Shown here in pieces: positions 16,454 through 25,211 of a stretch of DNA of 56,899 nt. The position numbers were made by a program, and so were the translations under genes. The notes beneath the pieces were generated by a model that did no database searches, was not told the origin of the DNA, and saw only the letters and a list, made by a program, of their open reading frames with translations. The stretch spans positions 1 through 56,899 of the forward strand of contig JAAETH010000017.1 of NCBI GenBank assembly GCA_024228575.1. Reading direction: 5' to 3'. The stretch comes from Actinomycetes bacterium. GTDB lineage: Bacteria; Actinomycetota; Acidimicrobiia; Acidimicrobiales; Poriferisodalaceae. How positions within the stretch are numbered: the stretch's first letter is position 1; the number at the start of each line of letters is the position of its first letter.

Positions 16454-16527
16454 CAACATCCAACATCCCCTTGAAGAGATCAGGGCGGCTACGGAGCACC
16501 TCGTCACGGCAACGTGCGGGGCAAGCT

Positions 16528-16572
16528 CACAGTCGAGTGGGAGCGCAGCAAATGTGCGACGACTCGACTGTG
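16528..16572 (+). promoter_or_regulatory. leader hairpin 1 upstream of the cold-shock gene
   Basis: CACAGTCGAGT (16528-16538) and ACTCGACTGTG (16562-16572) are perfect 11-base complements with a 23-base loop. It lies in the 314-base gap 16337-16650 that otherwise holds no gene. Long structured leaders are typical of cold-shock mRNAs and change shape with temperature. Confidence 0.55.
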
Positions 16573-16607
16573 CGAATCGGAATAGGGGCCGATACCGTGG
16601 GCGCCAC

Positions 16608-16630
16608 GAGCGGCTCATACCGAGCCGCTC
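16608..16630 (+). promoter_or_regulatory. leader hairpin 2 next to the cold-shock start
   Basis: GAGCGGCTC and GAGCCGCTC form a perfect 9-base-pair stem with loop ATACC. The stem ends 20 bases before the TTG start, just upstream of the purine-rich GAGAAGAG. It could modulate ribosome access or act as an attenuator, although no U tract follows. Confidence 0.5.
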
Positions 16631-16650
16631 TTGCAATGAGAAGAGTCACG

Positions 16651-16851
16651 TTGACTACAGGTACAGTAAAGTTCTTCAACTCCGAGAAGGGCTTCGGCTT
16701 CATCTCGCGAGAAGGGGGCGACGACGTTTTCGTTCACTACTCCAACATCGACGGTGCGGGTTTCCGTTCCCTCGAAGAGGGTCAGGCCGTCGAATTCGAA
16801 ATCGGCCCGGGCCGAAAGGGTGACGAGGCCCTGAACGTCCGCCCGATGTGA
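16651..16851 (+). CDS. cold-shock protein (CspA family)
   Basis: The product is 66 residues. The TTG at 16651 is chosen because it gives the standard N-terminus (f)[10 protein letters not shown]; an ATG at 16636 would add five residues. Both RNA-binding motifs are present: KGFGFIS (RNP1) and DVFVHYS (RNP2). The protein is a single OB-fold RNA chaperone that melts mRNA structure in the cold. It stands alone, with a structured leader upstream and a strong terminator downstream. Confidence 0.95.
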   Translation: MTTGTVKFFNSEKGFGFISREGGDDVFVHYSNIDGAGFRSLEEGQAVEFEIGPGRKGDEALNVRPM

Positions 16852-16900
16852 GTTCATCGGGTCGGTCACCGGCCCGATACTCAAACCAAACCGAACAATT

Positions 16901-16937
16901 GAACAGCACCCGCCAAGTGCGGGTGCTGTTCTCGTTT
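16901..16937 (+). terminator. rho-independent terminator of the cold-shock gene
   Basis: GAACAGCACCCGC (16901-16913) pairs perfectly with 16919-16931 around a CAAGT loop, a 13-base-pair stem followed by TCGTTTT. It lies 50 bases after the csp stop. Confidence 0.88.
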
Positions 16938-17081
16938 TGACTCGCCTCAGCTCCACCAGCGTTCCACTCGGGACCGGTGTGCACCCTCGACCAGCACTAG
17001 GGGCAGCGTGGCAACCATGCATCGGTCGTGCGGTATCGCTGAACACGACGCCAGGGCAGAAGGTCATCCCGGTACCTTCGG

Positions 17082-20000
17082 TCATCCACCACGATCGGCG
17101 GTTGTGACCTCGGCGAGGTCCTCGGCTATACGGGCGGTCCGAATCAGCCCGTGGGCACGAGCCCTGGAGGCGATGTCCCTGAGACCGAGAACCTCATCTG
17201 CCGATGCCACGCCAGAACGTTCACGGGCCCGCACCAGTTCGACCTCGGAAAGCAGCTGGTGGGGCAAGGACCGGGCCTTGCGATCGAACTCGACCGCCCT
17301 CTCCAGATGTCGAATCGCTTGTTCTGTATCCCCGGCCGTCAGAGTCAATCGGCCGAGGTGGTAGTCGACAGATGGGCCCGCGACGATGAACCACAGAGGA
17401 AGGCTGCGCCCCGAGTACGGCATCAGTTCCCGGACGATCGCGTCAACAGATTCGACCATGTCGCAGTTGACTACAGCCTCGCTGAGCGCGGCCATGGCCT
17501 GAGACCACGTCACATCGCGCGGGAGGGCCTTCAACCCGCCCTTGAGGATGTCGGAGGCGATTCGAGACGCCTCGACCTTCTCACCGCTCTCACTGAGCGC
17601 ACAAGCCAGAGCACACCTCCACGCGAGTACCTCTGGGAAGGCGTCGACCATGTCGCGGATGACCGGCACTGCGTTTGCCGCCTGGTCCTGTGCACGGAGC
17701 AGCTGGAACATCTGGGCGCCGAAGACGCTCTCGGCCATGCTCGGCTCGTGGCGAATGCTGAGCCTGTGGACCTCCTCGATCAACGCCGATGTAGCGGCGA
17801 GGTCACCGGTCAACACCATTCGTGCAGCCCTCAGAGTCTCGACCTGTACACGCAGCGCAGGCACGGGCGCCAGCTCGAGAAGCTCTTCCAGGACCGCGAA
17901 CTCGACATCGAGCTCACCAGCACGGCCTTCCTCCAGTAGGGCCGCACACCTCCACTCGCGCGCCATGAGTTCGAGTTCGGCACTCTCGGACAAGACGGCC
18001 GCGTCGATCATCTCGTCGATGACGGCAACACGTTCGTCGAAGTGGTCGGGATGATTGATCGTCCACGCCAGGCCCAACAACGCCTGAGCGTGCAGAGCTG
18101 GCTCTGAGTGTTCGCGGGCCCTTTCGACCGCGACCCTGGCGAGCTTGCGACCCGCGGGGTGGTCACCCCCGTGATGGATCTCCTGGGCCAACCTCGACGT
18201 GACCTGGGCGTCGAGACCGGGACGTTCGCAACCGTGAAGTGCTCGGGCGGCGCGCTCGAGCATAGACATCGCGTCGATGTCGACCGCGCCGAACCCCGAG
18301 CGAGGTCCGGCGTGTGTCATCGCCGCACCAGCGACCACATCCATATCGCCCTGCTCGACCGCTTGGTCGAGAGCTAGGGCCGCAGCAGTTCTGCGCCGGC
18401 CCACATCGCCGCATCGGTGTGCCGACTCCGCGATCCTGAGCAAGAGCCTGCCTCCATCACGCGACGAGCGACTCGCCCACTGGCGCGACTCGAGCGCCCT
18501 CTCGAAGTTGATGAGCGCCTCGTGATACGAGGCCTCGACGTAGGCGGCCTCACCCGCCGCAACGTTCGAATCGTGGCATCGAGCCGCATCGCCGAGTCGC
18601 CCCGACCGGTACCAGTGGAGTGCCGCCCAAGGTGTCCACTCCTTGCCTTGACGCCGCTCCAGGTCGTCACAAGCGATGGCCAGTTGATGATGCACACTCA
18701 GCCGCCGACCGGCGATCGCATCCGCCACGACAGCTTCGCGGTAGATCGCGTGAACGTAGTCGTACTCCGGCCCCATGCCACCGGTGAGCTCGATCACCAA
18801 CCCCCGGTCGATCAGCTCCTCGAGCCCCTTGACGGTTGCGGCCTCCCCGGCAGGCGACCCACTCTGCAACAACACCAGAGGAGCCGGGTGGGCGTTCAAC
18901 CCAATGGCCAGTAGCAGGTACGAAGATGTCTGCTCGAGTCCTTCGGTTCGGCGGTGCACCAGGCGATGGATGCCGTCAGGAAGCGAGAACCGCGCACTGG
19001 GGTCAATCGATCCGGCCAATTCGAGCACCAGGAACGGGTTTCCACCGGTGAGCTGCATCACGCGGTCGACCAGCTCGACGTCGACGGGACCACGCTCACG
19101 CTCCATCAGTTGGGCTACGGCCGCGGCGTCCAGACCGCCGAGCTGGTGTCTGCTGAAGCCGCCGACGTGCTCGGCAGCATCGACCACGAGGTCGAGGGCC
19201 GCCGGGTGCTCGACCTCGGCGTCACGCAGGGCGAGCACCACGGCGACCCTTGCCCGGCGCCGACGATCGACAATATGTGCGAGGACTGCAAGCGTTCCGG
19301 CGTCGGCCCAATGAACGTCATCGATGAGCAGGACAACCGGGACCTCATCGCTGCGGTTGAGAACCAGGTCCGAGACTCGATCGAATAGTGCTGCTTGGGC
19401 GCCGCGGTCGGTGCCGTCGACATGGACAACATCGCCGTTCAAGACCTCGATGAGCTCGTCGACAAACCGCATCGGGCTCTTCGCTTCCGCCCGGTGGCAT
19501 CGACCAGCGATCACCATCGCGTCACTCTCGAGTTGTTCGCGGAGCCGCCTCAGCACCGATGTCTTCCCGATGCCGGCCTCTCCGGACACCAAGACCACAC
19601 CCGGCCCTCCTTCGAACGCGTCCCTGATCTCGAGGTCGAGCAGTTCGACGAAGTCGTCACGACCAAAGAGGTCGCCGGACACAGATGATGTGTCTCGCCG
19701 ATCCTGAATCGAGGTGGACCGCTCGTCGGGGAAAAGAGCGGGTAGCTGTTCTCCCCTGAGGATCGTCCCTTCGAGGTGGCGCAGCCGGTCACTCGGTTCA
19801 ATGCCGAGCTCTCCGACCATCCGACGCCTCGCGTCGTGGAACGCCCGCACCGCCGCGGGGCGGTTCCGCTCGAGGTGACGAGCTCGCATCAGAAGCTCCC
19901 AGCGAAGCTCTCTCAGCGGTTCGGCCTCGACGAGCGCGACCACGCGACGGCATGCCTCGGCCGTGCGTCCATCCTCCAGGAGTGCAGCCACCATGTGTTC

Positions 20001-20480
20001 CTCGGCCTGGAGGTGTAACTCCTCTAGCCGCAGTCGCTCGCTCTCGGCTCGTGGCAGGTGACTCAGAAGTGGCCAAGGCTCACCCGACCACAGCTCGAGC
20101 GCCTCTCTGAGAGCGGCCGCGGCACCTTCGCGGTCATTGGTTCGCGCTCTCGCAACACCGCTCGTCGCAAGCGACTCGAAGCGCCAGACGTCGACGGCTG
20201 ACGGGTCGGCATCGAGGCGGTACCCGGTGGGCCTGCGGACCACCAGGCCGTTGGGTAGCACTGAGCGCAGTCGCGAGATGTAGGTGCGCGTGGCGGCTCC
20301 AGGGTCGACGGGAAGCTCGTCAGGCCAAAGCGCGTCCCAGATCTCGGAATCGGCGACCGTCGCTCCGGCGTGAAGAGTCAGCAGCGAGAACAACTGCTCG
20401 TTGCGGCGCCCCGAAACGCGAACCGGGGCGCCCGGAGTAACCGCTACCTCCATCCCACCGAGCACGCGAATGTGCATCAT
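17082..20480 (-). CDS. SARP/BTAD-type regulator fused to AAA ATPase and TPR-like repeats
   Basis: The product is 1132 residues from the ATG at 20480; the open frame extends to 20540, but a GGAG site supports 20480. The N-terminus is an OmpR-like winged helix (MHIRVLGGMEV, GAATRTYISRLRSVLP). A bacterial transcriptional activation domain of TPR-like helices follows (GEPWPLLSHLPRAESERLRL). The AAA_16 domain has a Walker A GEAGIGKTS and a Walker B VLLIDDVHWAD. The rest (about 600-1130) is helical repeats. Large SARPs of this kind activate secondary-metabolite or stress genes in actinobacteria. No biosynthetic cluster adjoins it, so its targets are unknown. There is no C-terminal LuxR helix-turn-helix. 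Confidence 0.88.
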   Translation of the reverse strand: MMHIRVLGGMEVAVTPGAPVRVSGRRNEQLFSLLTLHAGATVADSEIWDALWPDELPVDPGAATRTYISRLRSVLPNGLVVRRPTGYRLDADPSAVDVWRFESLATSGVARARTNDREGAAAALREALELWSGEPWPLLSHLPRAESERLRLEELHLQAEEHMVAALLEDGRTAEACRRVVALVEAEPLRELRWELLMRARHLERNRPAAVRAFHDARRRMVGELGIEPSDRLRHLEGTILRGEQLPALFPDERSTSIQDRRDTSSVSGDLFGRDDFVELLDLEIRDAFEGGPGVVLVSGEAGIGKTSVLRRLREQLESDAMVIAGRCHRAEAKSPMRFVDELIEVLNGDVVHVDGTDRGAQAALFDRVSDLVLNRSDEVPVVLLIDDVHWADAGTLAVLAHIVDRRRRARVAVVLALRDAEVEHPAALDLVVDAAEHVGGFSRHQLGGLDAAAVAQLMERERGPVDVELVDRVMQLTGGNPFLVLELAGSIDPSARFSLPDGIHRLVHRRTEGLEQTSSYLLLAIGLNAHPAPLVLLQSGSPAGEAATVKGLEELIDRGLVIELTGGMGPEYDYVHAIYREAVVADAIAGRRLSVHHQLAIACDDLERRQGKEWTPWAALHWYRSGRLGDAARCHDSNVAAGEAAYVEASYHEALINFERALESRQWASRSSRDGGRLLLRIAESAHRCGDVGRRRTAAALALDQAVEQGDMDVVAGAAMTHAGPRSGFGAVDIDAMSMLERAARALHGCERPGLDAQVTSRLAQEIHHGGDHPAGRKLARVAVERAREHSEPALHAQALLGLAWTINHPDHFDERVAVIDEMIDAAVLSESAELELMAREWRCAALLEEGRAGELDVEFAVLEELLELAPVPALRVQVETLRAARMVLTGDLAATSALIEEVHRLSIRHEPSMAESVFGAQMFQLLRAQDQAANAVPVIRDMVDAFPEVLAWRCALACALSESGEKVEASRIASDILKGGLKALPRDVTWSQAMAALSEAVVNCDMVESVDAIVRELMPYSGRSLPLWFIVAGPSVDYHLGRLTLTAGDTEQAIRHLERAVEFDRKARSLPHQLLSEVELVRARERSGVASADEVLGLRDIASRARAHGLIRTARIAEDLAEVTTADRGG

Positions 20481-20540
20481 CGATGCTCCGCCCTCGATCG
20501 ACGCCATTCTGACACCAACGTGTCGCGGATGTTGAAACAC

Positions 20541-20850
20541 CCGACCGTCACAATCAGATCGCCGGTCCTATCGCTCGGACCAGGGACCTTGTGGGAGCAA
20601 GGCCCGAAGCCATCGAGGGAGTCGACGGCAACACGGTCAGCGTGACCACTGCCGGGAGTTCGGTCGACAGCGCCGAAACCTCTTCCAGCTTCAGAGACCC
20701 ACACCTTCAGAGACCCCGAGAGTGGAACCGCATTCGGTGCCGACTGACCAGCCATCGCCACGGTGACGGTCGAGGTGCTCGCCGATCGATCGGGCTGGCC
20801 CACCCGCGTCTTGGGGACATTCGACCGGCACCAAGCGGTACCTTCGGCCA
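20541..20850. other. 310-base gap with no convincing gene
   Basis: It lies between the SARP gene and the secreted-protein gene, both on the minus strand. A minus-strand frame is open across it (20477-20851, with MAGQSAPNAVPLSGSLKVWV inside) but it overlaps the SARP start, lacks a good start site and matches nothing I know. The 12-base run CTTCAGAGACCC occurs twice at about 20693-20716. The gap probably holds the SARP promoter. Confidence 0.4.
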
Positions 20851-21588
20851 CTACTGCGTCAGGTAGATCTCGACCTCGACGAAGACATCGTCTCCAGAGC
20901 TCGGATCGTCGTATCTACCTGGAGTTGTCGTGCCGCTGGGCGAGGTACCCCAGACAAGGACCCGATCGTATTGCCAACGATCGTGATCGGTCAGCTGGAT
21001 GTAGCCTGCGGGCCCGCTCTCGGTCCACCCGTCCTCGAGGTAGGGCTCAGCGATGAACCACTGCGACTGTCCCAGATTGCTCGCGTACACGACCTGGATC
21101 GAGGTGTCGTACACGTACGCCGCGCTGACGATGTGCTGCTTGGTCACGAACTCGACGTATGTCGACGGAACCGGGTCACGGGGGTAGCGGTCGGTGATGA
21201 CCATGTCCCCGGCTCCAGGTACGCCGTCTCCATTGTCGACGAGTTTGGCGATCAGGACATCGGTCGCCGGGTCGTAGCCGGGTACACCGTCGACCTCGCC
21301 GTAGGCGATGGCGAAGATGACTTCGACCGCAACCAGGACACAATCGTCATCGAAGACGAACGCCCCATCCGTTCCGGGAACCTCTTCCCCCGGGAAGGAA
21401 TCGCCGTGCCGCGCATGAGCGGTGATGGCGGGGGCGGGCAGTCTCAGCAGCTCGTATGTGTCGGCGTCGGCGTCGTAGTGGCAGACCGGCAGCCGTTCGA
21501 CGGGCCTTGCTCCGGCGGCATCACTGCTGCCGACGATCAGGGCAACAAGTGCAACTGCAATCGTTGCTACGAGGAATTTGATCTTCAT
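20851..21588 (-). CDS. secreted protein of unknown function with VCHYDADADTY motif
   Basis: The ATG at 21588 is chosen because GGAGG lies 6 bases upstream and it opens directly into a signal peptide (MKIKFLVATIAVALVALIVG). The longer frame to 21780 adds an uncharged region with no signal. The product is 245 residues. The mature N-terminus reads VCHYDADADTYELLRLP and AITAHARHGDSFPGEE, a motif seen near the start or end of many bacterial surface proteins. The remainder is beta-rich with many Tyr, Asp and Gly. It is probably exported; no enzyme motif was found. Confidence 0.75.
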   Translation of the reverse strand: MKIKFLVATIAVALVALIVGSSDAAGARPVERLPVCHYDADADTYELLRLPAPAITAHARHGDSFPGEEVPGTDGAFVFDDDCVLVAVEVIFAIAYGEVDGVPGYDPATDVLIAKLVDNGDGVPGAGDMVITDRYPRDPVPSTYVEFVTKQHIVSAAYVYDTSIQVVYASNLGQSQWFIAEPYLEDGWTESGPAGYIQLTDHDRWQYDRVLVWGTSPSGTTTPGRYDDPSSGDDVFVEVEIYLTQ

Positions 21589-21776
21589 CTCCCGACCTCC
21601 TTTCTCGGGCCGAGCCGAAGATCCTTCGCCCACCACACTCGGCCGTGGACTGTCTCCAAGTCCACGTTGCCCACCACAGGCAAAATCCACCAGAGTCCTT
21701 GGGCCGTTCCACACCCCGTTGAGCCGGAGATGGATCGACGATCGAGTCATCGAGTTGGGGCGGCCGTTTCGGTCGG

Positions 21777-22364
21777 TCAACCAACGATCGCGAGATAGCG
21801 GGCCGCATCATCGGCGATTCCCCGCAGCATCGATGCGATATTCGGACTCCCAGCGGACAGACTCTCGATGCCGGCAGGATCGAAGCCGGCCGCCCACTCG
21901 CGGGGGTCCATCCACCGATGGTTTGTGTGTTCGTGGCTGGTCGCGAGCTCACCGCTGACGGACCCCCGGAATGTGAGCTGAAGAAAGTCGCTCCCATAGA
22001 CGAAGATCGGGTAACAGCCCACCATCTGCGGTTGGCCGACGAAGCCGAGACCCGACTCCTCGCGCAGCTCTCGCTCGGCGGCATCCCACGGGGTCTCGCC
22101 GGGATCGACGATGCCGCCGGGCAGGAAAAAGGTGCCCGCCATCGCCGTTCCCTCGGCACGCTGCAACAACAAGATGTGGCCATCAGCTCGTTCCGCGTAG
22201 ATCGCCGTGGACAACACATAGGTGTCCAGCTCGATCGGTGACTCGATTGGCGGGGACAGCGGGTCATCACTCACGTCGGCCACCGTAGTCGCGGCCCCGA
22301 AGCCCTCGATTGTTGTGCCCTCGATTCCCCATGAAGGCAGGTCAAGTGATATGTAGTGACTCAT
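21777..22364 (-). CDS. Nudix hydrolase
   Basis: The product is 195 residues from the ATG at 22364. The Nudix box is complete, from GGIVDPGETPWDAA to RELREESGLGF at about residues 85-109, including the REUxEE catalytic glutamates. A segment before the box (ADGHILLLQRAEGTAMAG) is typical of the fold. Nudix enzymes cleave nucleoside diphosphates linked to another group. The ATG overlaps the divergent ATG of the monooxygenase gene; a GTG at 22274 would shorten the protein by 30 residues and relieve the overlap. Confidence 0.85.
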   Translation of the reverse strand: MSHYISLDLPSWGIEGTTIEGFGAATTVADVSDDPLSPPIESPIELDTYVLSTAIYAERADGHILLLQRAEGTAMAGTFFLPGGIVDPGETPWDAAERELREESGLGFVGQPQMVGCYPIFVYGSDFLQLTFRGSVSGELATSHEHTNHRWMDPREWAAGFDPAGIESLSAGSPNIASMLRGIADDAARYLAIVG

Positions 22365-24165
22365 GAACACGCCCGACGCGATCGATCACGAAGCCCTGCG
22401 AGAGAGGTACCGAATCGAGCGGGACAAGCGGCTTCGACCCAACGGCGCCGACCAATACCTCAAACCGAGCGGCAGGTTCGCTCACCTGGCCGAAGATCCC
22501 TGGGTCGACCACATCGAACGCGAACCGGTCACCGACGAGGTCACCGTCGCACTCATCGGTGGTGGGTTCTCCGGCTTGTGCACCGGCGCCCACCTCCAGG
22601 AGGTGGGAATCACCGACGTTCGCATCGTCGACAGCGCAGGTGATGTGGGCGGCGTCTGGTATTGGAACCGTTATCCCGGCGCCATGTGTGACACGGCCGC
22701 GATGGTCTATCTGCCGCTCCTGGAGGAGACCGGCCACATGCCATCGATGAAGTACGTGTACGGGAACGAGATCTTCGAACACGCACAACGCATCGCCAAG
22801 GCCTTCAACCTCTACGAAAACGCTCTCTTCTCGACCGAGGTGACCAGCCTCGAATGGGAAACCGAGTCGTCGCGCTGGGTCATCGAGACCAACCGTGGCG
22901 ACCGTTTCCGGGCCAGGTTCGTGGCCATGGGTACCGGACCCATGACACGGCCGAAGTTGCCAGGCATTCCCGGCATCGAACGCTTCGGTGGCCACACGTT
23001 CCACACCGCCCGCTGGGACTACGAGTACACCGGAGGTGATCGGGCTGGGGCACCGATGGAGAACCTGGCCGACAAACGGGTCGGAATCATCGGGACCGGA
23101 GCCACCGCCGTGCAGTGCATCCCGCCTCTCGCCAGAGACGCCAAGGAGCTGTTCGTGTTCCAGCGCACCCCATCATCGATCGACGTGCGCAACAACCATG
23201 CGATCGATCCTGACGAGTTCGCCGCCTTGGGGCCCGCCTGGCAACAGAAGTGGCTGACCAACTTCGCCACCCTCCAGATGGGTGGATTCGCCGACGAAGA
23301 TCTCGTCAAGGACGGCTGGACCGACATCGCCCAGCGCATCCGCGACAGAGCCATCCTCGAGTTGGCCAAGGGTGACGGCGAGCTCACGCGAGAACTCATG
23401 GCCAAGGCCTACGAGGACTGCGACGACGAGAAGATGGAAGAGATCAGGGCTCGGGTCGACGAGATCGTGCAGGATCCTGCCACGGCCGAGGCCCTGAAAC
23501 CCTGGTACCGCCAGCTCTGCAAACGTCCGTGTTTCCACGACGAGTACCTGCAGTCGTTCAACATTGCGACGAATCACCTCATCGACACCGATGGTCAGGG
23601 CGTCGAACGCATCGACGAAACCGGGGTTTGGGCGAACGGCGAACACTACGAGCTCGACTGCATCGTCTTCGCCTCGGGGTTCGAGGTGCACCTCGCTCAC
23701 TCGGCCGACTACGAGACCGTGGGTCGCGACGGTTTGGCCTTGTCCGAGGCCTGGGCCGAGGGCATGCACAGCCTTCACGGTATTCATGTTCACGGCTTCC
23801 CGAACATGTTCATCGAGGGGCTCAGCCAAGGTGCCCGCCTGGTCTCGAACATAACCCACAACCTGAATGAGGTAGGCAAGAACATCGCAGCCATAGCGTC
23901 AAATGTCCTCGAAACCGGCGCGTCAGAGGTCGAGGTCTCAGAACAAGCCCAAGAGGCGTGGATGGAGCTGCTCGACACCAGCTCGGGGTCGTTGCTCGGC
24001 AGCGCCGACTGCACGCCGGGTTACTACAACAACGAGGGCCAGGAGCCCACAGCCTCCGATCTGCGAAACGCAGCCGGCTACCCGGCCGGCCCAGCAGCCT
24101 ATTTCGACTACATCGCCGGTTGGCGTTCGTCCGGTGGTTTCGACGGTCTCGATTTCCGTCCCTGA
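22363..24165 (+). CDS. flavin-containing / Baeyer-Villiger-type monooxygenase
   Basis: The product is 600 residues. The FAD-binding dinucleotide fold GGGFSG lies at residues 66-71. GGVWYWNRYPGAMCDTAA is the strongly conserved loop of class B monooxygenases. FGGHTFHTARWDY resembles the Baeyer-Villiger fingerprint FxGxxxHTxxW. A second, NADPH-binding fold follows (GIIGTGATAVQ). The C-terminal DLRNAAGYPAGPAAYFDYI matches steroid or cyclohexanone monooxygenase-like proteins. Such enzymes insert oxygen next to ketones, consistent with ketone or steroid breakdown. The hydrolase, VOC and PanE-like genes downstream may act on later steps; that link is inference. Confidence 0.9.
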   Translation: MNTPDAIDHEALRERYRIERDKRLRPNGADQYLKPSGRFAHLAEDPWVDHIEREPVTDEVTVALIGGGFSGLCTGAHLQEVGITDVRIVDSAGDVGGVWYWNRYPGAMCDTAAMVYLPLLEETGHMPSMKYVYGNEIFEHAQRIAKAFNLYENALFSTEVTSLEWETESSRWVIETNRGDRFRARFVAMGTGPMTRPKLPGIPGIERFGGHTFHTARWDYEYTGGDRAGAPMENLADKRVGIIGTGATAVQCIPPLARDAKELFVFQRTPSSIDVRNNHAIDPDEFAALGPAWQQKWLTNFATLQMGGFADEDLVKDGWTDIAQRIRDRAILELAKGDGELTRELMAKAYEDCDDEKMEEIRARVDEIVQDPATAEALKPWYRQLCKRPCFHDEYLQSFNIATNHLIDTDGQGVERIDETGVWANGEHYELDCIVFASGFEVHLAHSADYETVGRDGLALSEAWAEGMHSLHGIHVHGFPNMFIEGLSQGARLVSNITHNLNEVGKNIAAIASNVLETGASEVEVSEQAQEAWMELLDTSSGSLLGSADCTPGYYNNEGQEPTASDLRNAAGYPAGPAAYFDYIAGWRSSGGFDGLDFRP

Positions 24166-24198
24166 ACCCTCCGAGGGAGGCCGGGACACTTCGAAGCG

Positions 24199-24245
24199 AG
24201 GTGGTTTCCCATCGATACGGATTCCGTTCATCTGGGAAACCACCT
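24199..24245. promoter_or_regulatory. large palindrome between the monooxygenase and the AbiEi/DUF559 gene
   Basis: AGGTGGTTTCCCA (24199-24211) and TGGGAAACCACCT (24233-24245) are perfect 13-base complements. The 21-base loop contains a smaller palindrome ACGGA-T-TCCGT. There is no U tract, so it is not a classical terminator. Its position 36 bases before a type IV antitoxin-like gene suggests an operator bound by that protein, since AbiEi binds inverted repeats in its own promoter. Confidence 0.5.
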
Positions 24246-24280
24246 TCCGGCATAACGTCCCACCCCACGTGTAGAACCTG

Positions 24281-25186
24281 CTGTATGACATCAAAAGGGA
24301 TGTCGCGCTCGCCCGACTCGCGACCCAACAACACGGACTCATCAGCCGGGCCCAACTTCGAGAACTCGGGGCAAGCCCCGGCTGGATCACCCGCCGGCTC
24401 GACAACCGATCACTGGCCGAAGTAGCGCCGGCGGTCTACGCGGTGGCAGGTGTTCCCCACTCGTGGGAACGATCGGCACTGGCAGCGGTCTTGTCGACCC
24501 ATCCTCGCGCCGTCGCGTCTCACTGGACGGCGGCTCATCTACACGGATTGGCCAGCCGACAACACCGCCTGTACGTCACGATGCCACGGGCGCGACGCCC
24601 AGAGCGATCCTGGGAGATACGCCACTCGACGAGGCCCCCCGAACCTGACATCAGGCTCCGGCGGATCCCGGTGACCGGCATCGTGCAGACACTGGTCGAC
24701 ATGGCATCCGAGGCTCCCGAACGTAGCGGCCAGTTGATGGATGAGGCCGGCCGCAAGCAGCTGCTCTCTGTCGACGCTCTGAGACGCCGCTGCGACAAGG
24801 GGGGCCGGGGTGTCGCTGGATTCGGTGAATTCCGCCGGCAGGTGGAGATGCGAGTCGACTGGTTGGGCAAGACCGAGAGTCAGTTGGAGAACCGGTTCGC
24901 CGAAATCCTCGCCCGAGCGGGGCTTCCACTTCCCGTCGCCCAGTTCTGGATCGTCGATGGCGACGGCAATCACCATCGCCTCGACTGGGCCTACCCCCAA
25001 TCGAGGACGGCCATCGAGCTCGACGGCTACCGATTCCATTCGGACCCGACCGCCTTCAGCAAGGACCGGGCGACCCAGAACGCCCTGAACGAGATGGGCT
25101 GGACGACGTATCGCTACAGCTGGCCTCAACTCGACCAGAGGCCCGATGTCGTCGTTCGCCAGATGCTCGATGCCGCACCCGGCTGA
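24281..25186 (+). CDS. AbiEi-like antitoxin-domain protein with DUF559 (Vsr-like) nuclease domain, non-standard start
   Basis: The recognisable N-terminal winged helix (TQQHGLISRAQLRELGASPG, SLAEVAPAVYAVAGVP) begins before the first usable ATG/GTG/TTG, which is the GTG at 24443. A TAG stop lies just upstream of 24281, so a full-length protein would have to start at the CTG at 24281 (301 residues). The middle matches the AbiEi family. The C-terminus is a DUF559 PD-(D/E)xK-like domain (HHRLDWAYPQSRTAIELDGY, with D and ExD). No toxin gene follows; in this family the nuclease-like domain is fused directly. Roles are probably in defence or regulation. Confidence 0.7.
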   Translation: MYDIKRDVALARLATQQHGLISRAQLRELGASPGWITRRLDNRSLAEVAPAVYAVAGVPHSWERSALAAVLSTHPRAVASHWTAAHLHGLASRQHRLYVTMPRARRPERSWEIRHSTRPPEPDIRLRRIPVTGIVQTLVDMASEAPERSGQLMDEAGRKQLLSVDALRRRCDKGGRGVAGFGEFRRQVEMRVDWLGKTESQLENRFAEILARAGLPLPVAQFWIVDGDGNHHRLDWAYPQSRTAIELDGYRFHSDPTAFSKDRATQNALNEMGWTTYRYSWPQLDQRPDVVVRQMLDAAPG

Positions 25187-25211
25187 TGTTGAACCGGCGA
25201 CGCTACCGACC

